A stretch of DNA of 64,000 nucleotides, from the NCBI RefSeq assembly GCF_010587385.1, contig NZ_CP047476.1:496001-560000 (forward strand). Reading direction: 5' to 3'. This DNA comes from Vibrio astriarenae. Lineage in GTDB: Bacteria > Pseudomonadota > Gammaproteobacteria > Enterobacterales > Vibrionaceae. Position 1 is the first letter of the stretch. Each line of letters opens with the position of its first letter. The notes beneath the pieces are model-generated. The model was not told the DNA's origin, did not search any database, and saw nothing but the letters and a program-made list of their open reading frames with translations. Positions 17,430-28,783 of this stretch are shown one piece after another. A program made the translations under genes and the position numbers.

Positions 17430-20400
17430 ATGAAGCTGTCAGATTTTGCTATGTACCGCCCAACGTCGGCGGTTGTCCTTAATATACTCTTTATTGTTTT
17501 TGGTTTAGTCGGCGCAAGCATGCTTGCGGTTCGCGAGATGCCAGATGTCGAAAGTAGTGTTGTTTCGGTAGGCACGCCCTATCGAGGCAGTGCTTCATCC
17601 ATTGTTGAAAGTCAGATCACTAAACCGATCGAAGATCAATTAAGTGGCATTGATGGCATAGACTATATCTGGTCATCTTCTTGGGATGGTTGGTCTGGTG
17701 TCAATATCACCTTTAAGCCGGGCTACGACATGATCCAGGCGGTCAGTGATGTTCGCGACGCCGTTGGACGTGCAAGGGGAAGACTGCCCGATGATGTTGA
17801 TGAGCCTGTTGTGCGTAAGAATAGTAGTGAAGGTGACCCCTTCATGTGGCTCAATCTAACGAGTACCAAACACGATCGTGTTGAGCTCAGCGACTATGCG
17901 CAACGCATTTTGATTGAACGTCTAAGCTTGTTACCTGGTGTGAGTTCGATTAACACATCCGGTGTTATCGAGCGTGTGCTCTATGTTGAAATAGACCCGA
18001 TAGAACTTGCAGCACGAGAACTCACAACGACAGACGTGACTCGTGCACTCAGAGCTGAGAACTTACAGCTTCCTGCTGGATACGTTCGAAATGAGTCACT
18101 TAATGTCGTGGTTCGATTAGAGCGTTTGTATCAAAAAGTCGATGACTTTGAGCAGCTGCAGATCGTTGAGAAAGATGGTGAATCTGTGCTGTTAAAGGAT
18201 ATTGCGAAAGTTTACGTTGGGGCAAAGAAAGAGACAACGACCTTCAAGGCAAACAATGTCGACAGTATGGGACTTGGCATCGTTGCAATGTCACAAGCTA
18301 ACCCGTTAACCGTATCTGATGCCGTTCAGCGTGAACTTGAACAGTTGCAACACTTTCTCCCAGAGGGTGTTCAGCTTGAAGTCGATTACGACAGTACCGT
18401 TTTTATCAGAGAAGCAATCAAAGAGGTTTACATAACGCTTGCGATCACAGCGGTGTTGGTGATTTCTGTTTTGTATCTGTTCCTTGGGCGACTGTCTACT
18501 ACAATTGTACCTGCTATTACCGTGCCTGTGTCACTCATTTCAGCATTTTCTGTAGCATATCTATGTGGTTACTCAATCAACTTAGTGACTCTGATGGCAC
18601 TTATTCTCGCTATCGGATTAGTGGTAGATGATGCCATCGTGGTGGTTGAGAACATTGTACGTCACCGTCGAAATGGTTTACCTGCAATGGTGGCTGCTTT
18701 TAGAGGGACGAAAGAACTCAACTTTGCCGTCATCGCAACGACTCTAGTGCTCATCATGACTTTCCTTCCATTGATCTTTTTGGAAGGGAAACTTGGTAAC
18801 ATGTTTGCTGAGTTCGCTGTTATCTTGTCCGCGGCCGTTGGATTCTCATCAATCGCCGCGCTAACCCTCGGACCAGTATTAAGTGAACGCCTATTTAGGA
18901 ATGAGTTGGAAACCCCAAGCAAAGTATGTCAGTGGGTAGATGCCAGTGTGGTACGCACTCAAATGGGTTATAGGCAGACACTTGAGGGTGTCCTCAAGTG
19001 GAAAACCTTCTCACTATTTGTATTGGCCCTCTGTTCGGTTGGACTCTACTTTTCGTACGGTGCACAACAACGAGCGTTCGCTCCGGTGGAAGATAGAGGC
19101 GCAGTCAACGTGTATGTCGGTGGTATCGAGGCGACCAGCTATGAGCGTATGGTTCGTAGTATGGAGCAAATCAATCATCGTTTAATGCCGCTTGCCGATG
19201 AAGATGGACCTGTCGCCTCTCTCAACTATTCAACACCTGCTTTCGGAACATGGGCTGATCACCAAGGCTTCTTTATTATCCGCCTGAAACACTGGGACGA
19301 CCGTGATATGAACGCGACGCAAGTTGTGAATCTCATTAAAGAGTTGACGCGAGACGTGACCGACGTACAAGTGTTCCCATATCAACCGGGCTTTGGTGGT
19401 GGAATGGGAGAGCCTGTACAGTTTGTACTCCAAGGGGAAGACTATGATGTCATTTATGAGATTGCGAAAGAGTTAGAGCAGCTTGCTGAAGCGAGTGGCA
19501 AAATGGACGGTGCGAAGCTTGATTACAACCCAACAACACCGGAAATGCTGCTCACCGTCAATCGTGAGGTAGCGAGAGACTTAGGAGTGAGTGTCAATGA
19601 TATTGCCTCAACACTTGAAGTTCTGCTGGGTGGCGCGACAGAGACGCGTTTTGAAGAGGCTGGTGAAGAGTATGATGTTTATTTGAAAGCCAATGAAGAG
19701 CATTTCAACTCTGCAGCTGACTTAAGCAAAGTCTACTTGCGCTCAAACGGCGGCGCGCTGATTTCTCTAGATACTTTGGTTTCCGTGAACGATGTCGCCT
19801 CAGCGCGTGGCTTGTTCCATTATCAACGTAAGAAGTCGATTAACCTTAAAGCGAATCTGGTTGAAGGCGTAACGCTTGGAGAGGCGTTAAGTTACTTAGA
19901 AGAGGCGGTTCAGCCGATGTTACCACCTGGCTACACCTATGATTACGCAGGTGAATCGAAAGACTACTACGACAACCAACGAGAGGTTTGGTTGATCTTT
20001 GTACTCGCTCTGTTTGTCTCTTATCTCGTGTTGGCAGCCCAGTTCGAAAGTTTTGTTAGTCCAACCATTGTTATGTTAACGGTGCCGATTGGTCTACTTG
20101 GAGGCTTGGCAGGCATTCTGATTGCGGGAGAAAGTTTCAACCTCTATTCACAGCTCGGTATGTTAATGCTCATCGGTATGGCCACTAAGAATGGTATTTT
20201 GATTGTCGAGTTTGCCAATCAGCTGCGCGACCAAGGACAAGAAGTTAAGCAAGCCATTGTTAACGCGGCAGAGCAGCGTTTGCGCCCAATCGTGATGACT
20301 GCCATGACAACCTTGCTTGGCTCGATTCCGATGTTAATCGCGACCGGTGCAGGCTCAGAGACGCGGTTTGCAGTGGGGGTTGTGATATTCAGCGGCATGC

Positions 20401-20528
20401 TGTTAACGACGGTGGTCACGTTATATGTGATACCAAGTCTTTATCTGTTGATTGGTGGTCACAGTCGTTCACCAGAAGCGAGAGTGAGCGAAGTCAATGA
20501 GGTGTTGGCCCAACATGCAGAGTCATAA
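17430..20528 (+). CDS. RND family efflux permease (HAE1-like)
   Basis: A 1,032-residue inner-membrane proton-driven exporter, the usual length for this family. TM1 is at about 12-32, a large periplasmic loop follows, TM2-TM6 lie at about 330-480, a second periplasmic loop follows, and TM8-TM12 lie at about 860-1005. The TM4 motif GLVVDDAIVVVENI carries the Asp pair used for proton translocation. It is translationally coupled to the adaptor gene (2-bp gap; the ribosome site AAGGTAAGCAG lies in the end of that gene). It is the permease partner of the adaptor; drug, dye or detergent export is likely but the substrate cannot be read from sequence. Confidence 0.93.
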   Translation: MKLSDFAMYRPTSAVVLNILFIVFGLVGASMLAVREMPDVESSVVSVGTPYRGSASSIVESQITKPIEDQLSGIDGIDYIWSSSWDGWSGVNITFKPGYDMIQAVSDVRDAVGRARGRLPDDVDEPVVRKNSSEGDPFMWLNLTSTKHDRVELSDYAQRILIERLSLLPGVSSINTSGVIERVLYVEIDPIELAARELTTTDVTRALRAENLQLPAGYVRNESLNVVVRLERLYQKVDDFEQLQIVEKDGESVLLKDIAKVYVGAKKETTTFKANNVDSMGLGIVAMSQANPLTVSDAVQRELEQLQHFLPEGVQLEVDYDSTVFIREAIKEVYITLAITAVLVISVLYLFLGRLSTTIVPAITVPVSLISAFSVAYLCGYSINLVTLMALILAIGLVVDDAIVVVENIVRHRRNGLPAMVAAFRGTKELNFAVIATTLVLIMTFLPLIFLEGKLGNMFAEFAVILSAAVGFSSIAALTLGPVLSERLFRNELETPSKVCQWVDASVVRTQMGYRQTLEGVLKWKTFSLFVLALCSVGLYFSYGAQQRAFAPVEDRGAVNVYVGGIEATSYERMVRSMEQINHRLMPLADEDGPVASLNYSTPAFGTWADHQGFFIIRLKHWDDRDMNATQVVNLIKELTRDVTDVQVFPYQPGFGGGMGEPVQFVLQGEDYDVIYEIAKELEQLAEASGKMDGAKLDYNPTTPEMLLTVNREVARDLGVSVNDIASTLEVLLGGATETRFEEAGEEYDVYLKANEEHFNSAADLSKVYLRSNGGALISLDTLVSVNDVASARGLFHYQRKKSINLKANLVEGVTLGEALSYLEEAVQPMLPPGYTYDYAGESKDYYDNQREVWLIFVLALFVSYLVLAAQFESFVSPTIVMLTVPIGLLGGLAGILIAGESFNLYSQLGMLMLIGMATKNGILIVEFANQLRDQGQEVKQAIVNAAEQRLRPIVMTAMTTLLGSIPMLIATGAGSETRFAVGVVIFSGMLLTTVVTLYVIPSLYLLIGGHSRSPEARVSEVNEVLAQHAES

Positions 20529-20641
20529 CTGTGGGTAAGCTATAACTTTGTTGATAGGTCACTTTATCTCTGTGCTAACAAGGGGTAGAGTGATTTTTCA
20601 TCATCGACTGAATACATACGTTTACTAATTAGGAGAAGGTC

Positions 20642-21295
20642 GTGCATATTGTAGAAGCAGCTAAGTCTCGCTATTCAACCAAAGCGTTTGATAGCTCTAA
20701 AAAACTGACAGAAGAACAAGTTACGGCAGTAAAAGAGTTGATTCGTCACAGTGCCTCGAGTGTAAACTCTCAGCCTTGGCACTTTATCATTGCCGGGACG
20801 GAAGAGGGCAAGGCGCGTGTATCCAAAGGGACACAAGACGGTTTTGCATTTAACGACACGAAAGTAAAGAATGCCTCTCATGTCGTTGTATTCTGCGCAA
20901 AAACCTCGATTGACGATGAATATCTCGCCGCACTCGCGGAGCTAGAGGATCAGGCAGGGCGCTATCCAAACGAAGACGTGAAGAAAACGGTGAATGCTGG
21001 GCGCAGTTTCTTCGTTGGACTTCATCGTGAGACACTTAATGATGCAGAACATTGGATGCAAAAACAGGTGTATTTGAATGTAGGTACGCTGCTATTGGGC
21101 GCTAAGACGCTAGGTCTTGATGCGGTGCCTATTGAGGGTTTCGACGCTGAAAAATTGGATGCGGAATTTGGTCTAAAAGAGCAAGGTTACACATCTGTGG
21201 TTTTAGTCGCTTTAGGCCATCGCTCGGAAGAAGACTTTAACGCTAAACTTCCAAAAGCTCGTTGGGCTGAAGAGCGCGTATTCACCGAGTGCTAA
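20642..21295 (+). CDS. nfsB: oxygen-insensitive NAD(P)H nitroreductase
   Basis: 217 residues, matching E. coli NfsB in length and along the whole chain: the opening RYSTKAFDSSKKLT, SSVNSQPWHF, NASHVVVFCAKT, KQVYLNVGTLLLG, LGLDAVPIEGFD and a final GHRSEEDFNAKLPK. It is an FMN-dependent cytoplasmic flavoprotein reducing nitroaromatics, quinones and dihydropteridine. The start is GTG at 20642, directly after the strong ribosome site AGGAGAAGG. It stands alone between the RND operon and katG. Confidence 0.93.
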   Translation: MHIVEAAKSRYSTKAFDSSKKLTEEQVTAVKELIRHSASSVNSQPWHFIIAGTEEGKARVSKGTQDGFAFNDTKVKNASHVVVFCAKTSIDDEYLAALAELEDQAGRYPNEDVKKTVNAGRSFFVGLHRETLNDAEHWMQKQVYLNVGTLLLGAKTLGLDAVPIEGFDAEKLDAEFGLKEQGYTSVVLVALGHRSEEDFNAKLPKARWAEERVFTEC

Positions 21296-21454
21296 TCGAG
21301 TGAACATTTGGCTTTGTTGAGAGTTCAACAGAGCCAAATTATCTATGTATAGGCAGTATAATTTACAAAAATTGACGCAAAATCGAGACATATTCCACAT
21401 GGTAATGGTCAACTCTTGTCTAGACTGATTGAGTTAGTTCAGATAAGGACGTAA

Positions 21455-23638
<2,184 letters not shown>

Positions 23639-23675
23639 GAAATGCAGAAGAGTTAAGTGAACACTTTGGGATAAT

Positions 23676-23706
23676 AAAAAAGTGGGGCGAAAGCCCCACT
23701 TAGTTT
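23676..23706. terminator. bidirectional terminator between katG and the MFS gene
   Basis: The stem AGTGGGGC/GCCCCACT closes a GAAA tetraloop, with an A-run on the left and TTAGTTTT on the right. It is placed between convergent genes. Confidence 0.85.
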
Positions 23707-23712
23707 TGTTAG

Positions 23713-24894
23713 TTAAGCGACATTGAGTTGTTTCGCTTCTTTTTTATCAAGTGCCCCACTCAAACGAGTTAATAGCAGCGCACTGATAACAATTGCTCCA
23801 CCCACCCAAGGTGTGTTCATTAGGTCAGACTCGGCAACAATGATACCGCCACCCCATGATCCTAACGCGATACCTACGTTAAATGCAGCGATGTTTAGTC
23901 CAGATGCCACGTCGACAGCATCAGGGGTATACTTTTCTGCGAGTTTTACAACGTAGACTTGCAGACCAGGTACGTTACCGAAGGCAAAGGCACCCCAGAT
24001 AAGTATTGTCATTACCGCTGTTACTTTGTGACCAGCAGTGAAAGTAAAGATGAACAGAATCAAAGCAAGGAACGCAAAGATAATGGTTAGAGCTTTGATT
24101 GGACCAGCTTTGTCAGCCAGTTTGCCACCCCAAATGTTTCCAATCGCAACTGATACACCATACACCAGCATAATTAAGCCAATAGCACTTGATTCAAAGC
24201 CTGAAACTTCTTCCAAAATCGGTGCGAGATAAGTAAATGCTGTAAATGTACCGCCGTAACCAAGCGCTGTAATTGCATAAACAAGGAGCAATCTTGGCTG
24301 AGTCAAAACTTTAAGCTGGGCTGATAGCTTCGCCGCTGGTGGCTGTTTTAAGTTATTTGGTACTAATAGCGCACTGCCAATCAAAGCAATTAAACCCAGT
24401 ACAGCAACCACTAAGAATGTCGATTGCCAGCCGAACGTTTGACCGATATATGTTCCTAATGGAACACCTGTAACGAGTGCTACTGTCAACCCAGTGAACA
24501 TAATGGCAATCGCACTGGCGGCTTTATCTTTAGATACTAGACCAGTCGCAATCGTTGAGCCGATTGAGAAGAAAACACCATGAGCAAGGCCCGTTAAAAT
24601 ACGTGCAGTAATAAGGGTGGTGTAGTTAGGTGCTTGCCATGCGAGTACGTTACCAATCACGAACAGTGACATGACTGTAAGTAATACTGTCTTTCTCGGC
24701 CACTTACCCGTCAAAGCGGTCAGAACTGGAGCGCCAATTGCAACACCCAGTGCATACAGACTCACTAGTAGACCTGCAGAAGGCAGTGATACGTTTAAAT
24801 CTGCCGCCATTGTTGGAATGAGACCAACGATGACAAATTCGGTGGTGCCGATGGCAAACGCGCTTAGCGTTAAAGCAAATAGTGCTAAAGGCAT
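23713..24894 (-). CDS. MFS transporter, DHA1 (YdhP/AraJ-like) family
   Basis: 393 residues with 12 predicted membrane segments. The opening GTTEFVIVGLIPTMAADL and the ARILTGLAHGVFFSIGS segment are characteristic of the YdhP/AraJ/NepI branch of drug:H+ antiporters. It is divergent from a LysR regulator whose ATG is 128 bp away, so that regulator probably controls it. The ATG at 24894 has a GGGAT ribosome site eight bases upstream. Substrate unknown. Confidence 0.88.
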   Translation of the reverse strand: MPLALFALTLSAFAIGTTEFVIVGLIPTMAADLNVSLPSAGLLVSLYALGVAIGAPVLTALTGKWPRKTVLLTVMSLFVIGNVLAWQAPNYTTLITARILTGLAHGVFFSIGSTIATGLVSKDKAASAIAIMFTGLTVALVTGVPLGTYIGQTFGWQSTFLVVAVLGLIALIGSALLVPNNLKQPPAAKLSAQLKVLTQPRLLLVYAITALGYGGTFTAFTYLAPILEEVSGFESSAIGLIMLVYGVSVAIGNIWGGKLADKAGPIKALTIIFAFLALILFIFTFTAGHKVTAVMTILIWGAFAFGNVPGLQVYVVKLAEKYTPDAVDVASGLNIAAFNVGIALGSWGGGIIVAESDLMNTPWVGGAIVISALLLTRLSGALDKKEAKQLNVA

Positions 24895-25022
24895 AATGTT
24901 ATCCCGTTGTGTTGTGTGTTTCGTTGGGGCGCATTATGCAGAGATTTTATTTTTACAAAAACAGTGAGTTTTACAAATTACTTTTGCTAAAATTGCATAA
25001 ATTAAACGTTTGAGTGTTCACC

Positions 25023-25904
25023 ATGATTACACGTTCTGATGATCTCGAAATATTGTTGGCTGTCGTAGATAGTCACGGATTCTCTGCTGCTGCTGAACAG
25101 TTGGAGATACAAGTGGCGAAAGTATCGCGTTCGGTAACACGGGTAGAAAGTCAGTTAGGCATTACTATTCTCAACAGAACCACAAGACGAGTGGAGCTGA
25201 CAGAAGAAGGTAAACAGTTTGTCGATCAAGTTCGCGAAGGGATTGCTATCCTGAACGGAGCAGAAGATGACGTTATGGAGAGAGGAGAGCGACCGAGCGG
25301 CAAACTCAGAGTGGATGCAGCGAGTCCCTTCATCTTTCATCAACTCGTTCCACTGATTAAGGGTTTTAAACAACAGTTTCCTGATATCGAACTCGAGTTA
25401 ACTTCTAACGAAGGTTTCGTTGACCTTCTTGAGAAGAAAACCGATATTGCAATTCGTATCGGAAAATTGACTGATTCTACGCTGCACGCGAAAGCTTTAG
25501 GAAAGAGTGATCTTTATGTTGTTGCTTCACCGAGTTATCTCGCTGAACGAGGTGTGCCATCAGCAGCCGAGGAACTTACTCAACATGATTTGCTGGGATT
25601 TTCCGGCGTGAAAGTACTTAATCACTGGCCAATCGACAATGGGGTTATGATTACGCCAACTTTCACTGCGAGTAATGGCGAAACCGTTCGACAATTGGCA
25701 CTCGATGGTAATGGTTTGGCTTGTTTGTCTGGGTTTATGGTTAAAAGCGATATTGAGAACGGGCGTCTTGTTGCACTTTTTGAAGAAAACAAGCGAACAG
25801 ACACGGGTAGGGAATTAGTGAATGCAGTGTTCTATAAGCAATCACATCTAGCGAAGCGAATCGCCGCGTTTATAGATTATATACAGCCGAAGTTAAGTCT
25901 GTAA
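25023..25904 (+). CDS. LysR family transcriptional regulator
   Basis: The N-terminal winged helix-turn-helix (about 3-62; DLEILLAVVDSHGFSAAAEQ, then a TRRVELTEEG wing) is followed by the periplasmic-binding-like effector domain (about 88-290). 293 residues from the ATG at 25023; a GTG at 25014 would add three residues. It is divergent from the MFS exporter and its AT-rich shared promoter region is short, the usual arrangement for a LysR regulator and its target. Effector unknown. Confidence 0.9.
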   Translation: MITRSDDLEILLAVVDSHGFSAAAEQLEIQVAKVSRSVTRVESQLGITILNRTTRRVELTEEGKQFVDQVREGIAILNGAEDDVMERGERPSGKLRVDAASPFIFHQLVPLIKGFKQQFPDIELELTSNEGFVDLLEKKTDIAIRIGKLTDSTLHAKALGKSDLYVVASPSYLAERGVPSAAEELTQHDLLGFSGVKVLNHWPIDNGVMITPTFTASNGETVRQLALDGNGLACLSGFMVKSDIENGRLVALFEENKRTDTGRELVNAVFYKQSHLAKRIAAFIDYIQPKLSL

Positions 25905-25919
25905 CTGCCCATTTTGAGA

Positions 25920-25951
25920 GGGTGTCTGACATCATGAATGACCGGACACCC
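25920..25951. terminator. hairpin between convergent genes
   Basis: GGGTGTC (25920-25926) pairs with GACACCC (25945-25951), in the 54-bp gap between the convergent LysR and YiaV-like genes. There is no T-run on either side, so terminator function is tentative. Confidence 0.4.
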
Positions 25952-25958
25952 AGCAGAA

Positions 25959-27182
25959 TTACACCGAATAGAAGTAGTAGAGCTGCGACTTCATTCGAAC
26001 AATGATACCCCTGATCACATCTAGGAAGTTGAGGAAGCCAATTGGCTTGTCACCGCTCACCCAAGCCAAGCCTACTGAACCCACGGGAATATCATACCCC
26101 TCTGTTTCTTCGATTTTTAGGCGCACAAAGTGATGCTTGTTATTCACGTTTTGGCCGGTAGTGCTGCTTACTTTCGCATCCCAACCTAACAGGTTACTCT
26201 GTGACTCACCCGTCGCTTCAACCACACCCTCTACCTCGGCAGAAAATATATGACCAGGGTATACAGAAGAAGCAAACTCTGCTGTATTGCCAGGTTTAAT
26301 ATTGCGGATTGCCTGATGATTGACGCGCATTAACACATATTTCTCATCGGTGTACATTTGCAGGCGCGGCATGGTCGAAACGCGCTGACCTTCACGTAGA
26401 ATAAAGTTAGTCACAAAACCGTCTGCCGGTGCATAGACTTTGGTGCTGCTGAGTTCCCATTCAGCTTGCTCTAGTTGCTGCTCGCTTTTTAACAGTTCTG
26501 CTTTACGAGAAGAGACGGTCAGCTTGGATTTGTCAATACTTAACAGTGCTTTATCTGCTTCTATTTTCAGAGTATCTAGCTGACTTTGCATAGCAGTCAC
26601 ATTGTGGCTTGCTACATCGACCAGGCTTCTTTGTTTATCAATGTCACTCTCTGTAATCGTGTTTTTAACCACACTGTTCTGTTCTAAATAGCGATTGAGC
26701 ATACTAGTTTGAAGCTCTAAGTCGACCTTTGCGCTATTTAACTGACTTTGAGTGGTACTCATATTTTGCAGTAGCGCACGGTGGTTGGCTTTTGAAATAT
26801 CGACATCTTCCTTTGCCAGTGCCCATGCGATTTGTGAAGCCTGAACCTGACCGTGCGCTTGTTTGACCGCGATTTTGTATTGCGTATCGTCAATTTCGTA
26901 AATGAGCTGGCCTTTTTCTATCTGTTGGTTGGGCTCAATATGAATCGCAGTGACCTTACCCTTTACATTGAGCGAGTCCGGTCTTAACTGAATATGAGGA
27001 GATTGAACTAAAGAGCCTCCGGACAAATCCATCGGCGTATAGTTAATCAAGCCAACCCAAACGAACATCAGCCATCCAGTCCCGCCAAGATAAGCAAAAC
27101 CTTTGGTGAACTTGTTCCAAGGCATACCCACTAATCGGAGTAGATAAATGAAAAGTGCCCATACCGCTAAGCCCTCTAACAT
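25959..27182 (-). CDS. HlyD/EmrA-like membrane fusion protein (YiaV/YibH type)
   Basis: 407 residues. Two N-terminal membrane segments (about 5-20 and 28-46) precede a lipoyl half (KGKVTAIHIEPNQQIEKGQ), a long coiled-coil hairpin (about 100-240), the second lipoyl half (VYAPADGFVTNFILREGQ) and a beta-barrel. The neighbouring DUF3302 gene overlaps its start by 7 bp (ATGTTAG), so the two are translationally coupled, as E. coli yiaV and yiaW are paired. No dedicated pump gene is beside it. Role unclear: export or envelope maintenance. Confidence 0.85.
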   Translation of the reverse strand: MLEGLAVWALFIYLLRLVGMPWNKFTKGFAYLGGTGWLMFVWVGLINYTPMDLSGGSLVQSPHIQLRPDSLNVKGKVTAIHIEPNQQIEKGQLIYEIDDTQYKIAVKQAHGQVQASQIAWALAKEDVDISKANHRALLQNMSTTQSQLNSAKVDLELQTSMLNRYLEQNSVVKNTITESDIDKQRSLVDVASHNVTAMQSQLDTLKIEADKALLSIDKSKLTVSSRKAELLKSEQQLEQAEWELSSTKVYAPADGFVTNFILREGQRVSTMPRLQMYTDEKYVLMRVNHQAIRNIKPGNTAEFASSVYPGHIFSAEVEGVVEATGESQSNLLGWDAKVSSTTGQNVNNKHHFVRLKIEETEGYDIPVGSVGLAWVSGDKPIGFLNFLDVIRGIIVRMKSQLYYFYSV

Positions 27183-27505
27183 GATGCTGACTCCTCTTGG
27201 TCTTTAGGTTTTGTTGGGCTGTGCCAGGTATCGCGAAGTGAGATGATGGCTTTTTCAACATCGACAAATGCAAGAATAACCGCGAGTACCCAAACCCAAT
27301 GCCAAATAAAACCGATCCAGGTGAGAATGGTAATTAAACCAACTTGATTATGCTGACGATTATGTGCCTTATTGATTGGCAACTCATGAATACGCCAAAA
27401 GCCATAAATAGCAGCCCCTATAGAACTAACCAAAACGACGAAAGCGACGAAATGGAGTGCAGTGTCGGCACCAGTACCAACAAAAGGAGTGGATAGTAAA
27501 CTCAT
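27176..27505 (-). CDS. DUF3302 inner-membrane protein (YiaW-like)
   Basis: 109 residues from the ATG at 27505, chosen for its AGGGGAA ribosome site; the frame extends 12 codons further upstream without support. Two membrane segments (about 14-36 and 55-78) flank a cytoplasmic loop containing the family pattern WRIHELPINKAHNRQH, and the segment WIGFIWHWVWVLAVILAF matches the Trp-rich helix of DUF3302. It is the first gene of a two-gene operon with the YiaV-like protein and divergent from an AraC regulator. Biochemical role unknown. Confidence 0.82.
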   Translation of the reverse strand: MSLLSTPFVGTGADTALHFVAFVVLVSSIGAAIYGFWRIHELPINKAHNRQHNQVGLITILTWIGFIWHWVWVLAVILAFVDVEKAIISLRDTWHSPTKPKDQEESASC

Positions 27506-27566
27506 AGATATTCCCCTGATATTAGGCGTTGGATTCTGCAAAATAGATTGTTATGGGGTTTAAACT

Positions 27567-28613
27567 ATGACAGATTACTTCATAAATAATGGGATATTGA
27601 TGGAATGTGTAATGTCGGTAACGCGATTTATTCGAGTTTTTGTTATGGAGAACCTCTACTTAAACTGTCTCAACAAATATGGAGTAGACCCAGACAGTAT
27701 TTCAGTGCCTAAAGCGGTATTTGAAAATTCGATGGCGCTTATTCCAACCTCCCAAGTCGCGGTTTTATATAGTGAACTGGAGAAACACAGTGGTGATGGC
27801 GATTATGTCCTTAACAGTATGGCAGGTTCACCGTTAGATCATACCAAAATGATCAGTCGTTGGATTTTATCTGCGCCGGATGTCACCAGTTGCGTTAGAC
27901 GATTTAACGGTGGTGTGTTTTGCCTCCATTCTGGTGCGACGGTGCAGGGTTCACAAATAGGCAACATCATTAAATGGACTTATGATGTAAAGGGATTGCC
28001 CGTGAATATACGTGTACATGACAGTGTGCGTTTCGCCATATTTATGGTCAAGTTATTGCGTGATTACCTTGGTGAAAATTACACACCTGTCAGAGTTTTG
28101 CTCTGCGGCTTTCGCTCAAACCAAAAAGTCTACGATTCTTTTTTTGGGTGCGAAGTCGTATGGAATCACCATAGAACCGAAGTATGGTTGAGTAATGAAG
28201 ATCGCTTGCACAGTAAACAGTTAGATACTCGAAAAACCCACAATCTTGCAATGACTTACAGTGAGTTAGACAGTTTACTAGACATGCCAAATCCTGATGA
28301 GTTTCTAAAGAATGTATCAGAGATGATAAAATATTGCCGCTATTACGGTTTGCCAACAGTAGAGCGTGTCGCTGGTTTTATGGGTCTATCGAGTCAGCAG
28401 TTACAGCGCAAACTTAATGCCGAAGGGGCTAGCTTCACCGTCCTATTTAACTACGTTTTAGGCAATTATGCTGCTGAGCAATTAACCAAAGGCAAGTCAC
28501 CTAAAATCGTCGCTCAGTCTATTGGCTATACCAATGTTGGAAGCTTTAATCGTATGTTCAAAAAGCAAAGAGGTGTGACACCGTTAGAGTATTTAGATCT
28601 GAATCGAACATAA
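27567..28613 (+). CDS. AraC family transcriptional regulator
   Basis: 348 residues: an N-terminal ligand-binding region of the OruR/ArgR-like type (about 45-225) and a C-terminal AraC double helix-turn-helix (about 250-345), with the recognition pattern IVAQSIGYTNVGSFNRMFKKQRGVTPLEY. It is divergent from the YiaW/YiaV-like operon with only 61 bp between starts, so it probably regulates that operon. Start is ambiguous: ATGs at 27567, 27600 and 27612 are in frame; the first has GGGGTTTAAACT upstream. Effector unknown. Confidence 0.85.
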   Translation: MTDYFINNGILMECVMSVTRFIRVFVMENLYLNCLNKYGVDPDSISVPKAVFENSMALIPTSQVAVLYSELEKHSGDGDYVLNSMAGSPLDHTKMISRWILSAPDVTSCVRRFNGGVFCLHSGATVQGSQIGNIIKWTYDVKGLPVNIRVHDSVRFAIFMVKLLRDYLGENYTPVRVLLCGFRSNQKVYDSFFGCEVVWNHHRTEVWLSNEDRLHSKQLDTRKTHNLAMTYSELDSLLDMPNPDEFLKNVSEMIKYCRYYGLPTVERVAGFMGLSSQQLQRKLNAEGASFTVLFNYVLGNYAAEQLTKGKSPKIVAQSIGYTNVGSFNRMFKKQRGVTPLEYLDLNRT

Positions 28614-28701
28614 TGTTCAGCGCACGGTGAGTGACATTATTGAAAATAAATATCATTTAATTTCAGAATGTTAAAAAGTGTGCACCACTAAAGAGTAATG
28701 G

Positions 28702-28715
28702 TTGATTTGCGTCAA
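28702..28715 (+). promoter_or_regulatory. FNR-like box upstream of dmsA
   Basis: TTGAT-TTGC-GTCAA fits the FNR consensus TTGAT-N4-ATCAA at nine of ten positions. It is centred at 28708.5. A -10-like TACTAT at 28738-28743 would place the transcription start near 28750, putting the box at -41.5, the classic activating position. This also argues that translation starts at 28784, not upstream. Confidence 0.75.
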
Positions 28716-28783
28716 GATTTGGTTACGTATTCATGGCTACTATGGCACATGAAAGACTCATAACAATAATCGAGCAATTCAAT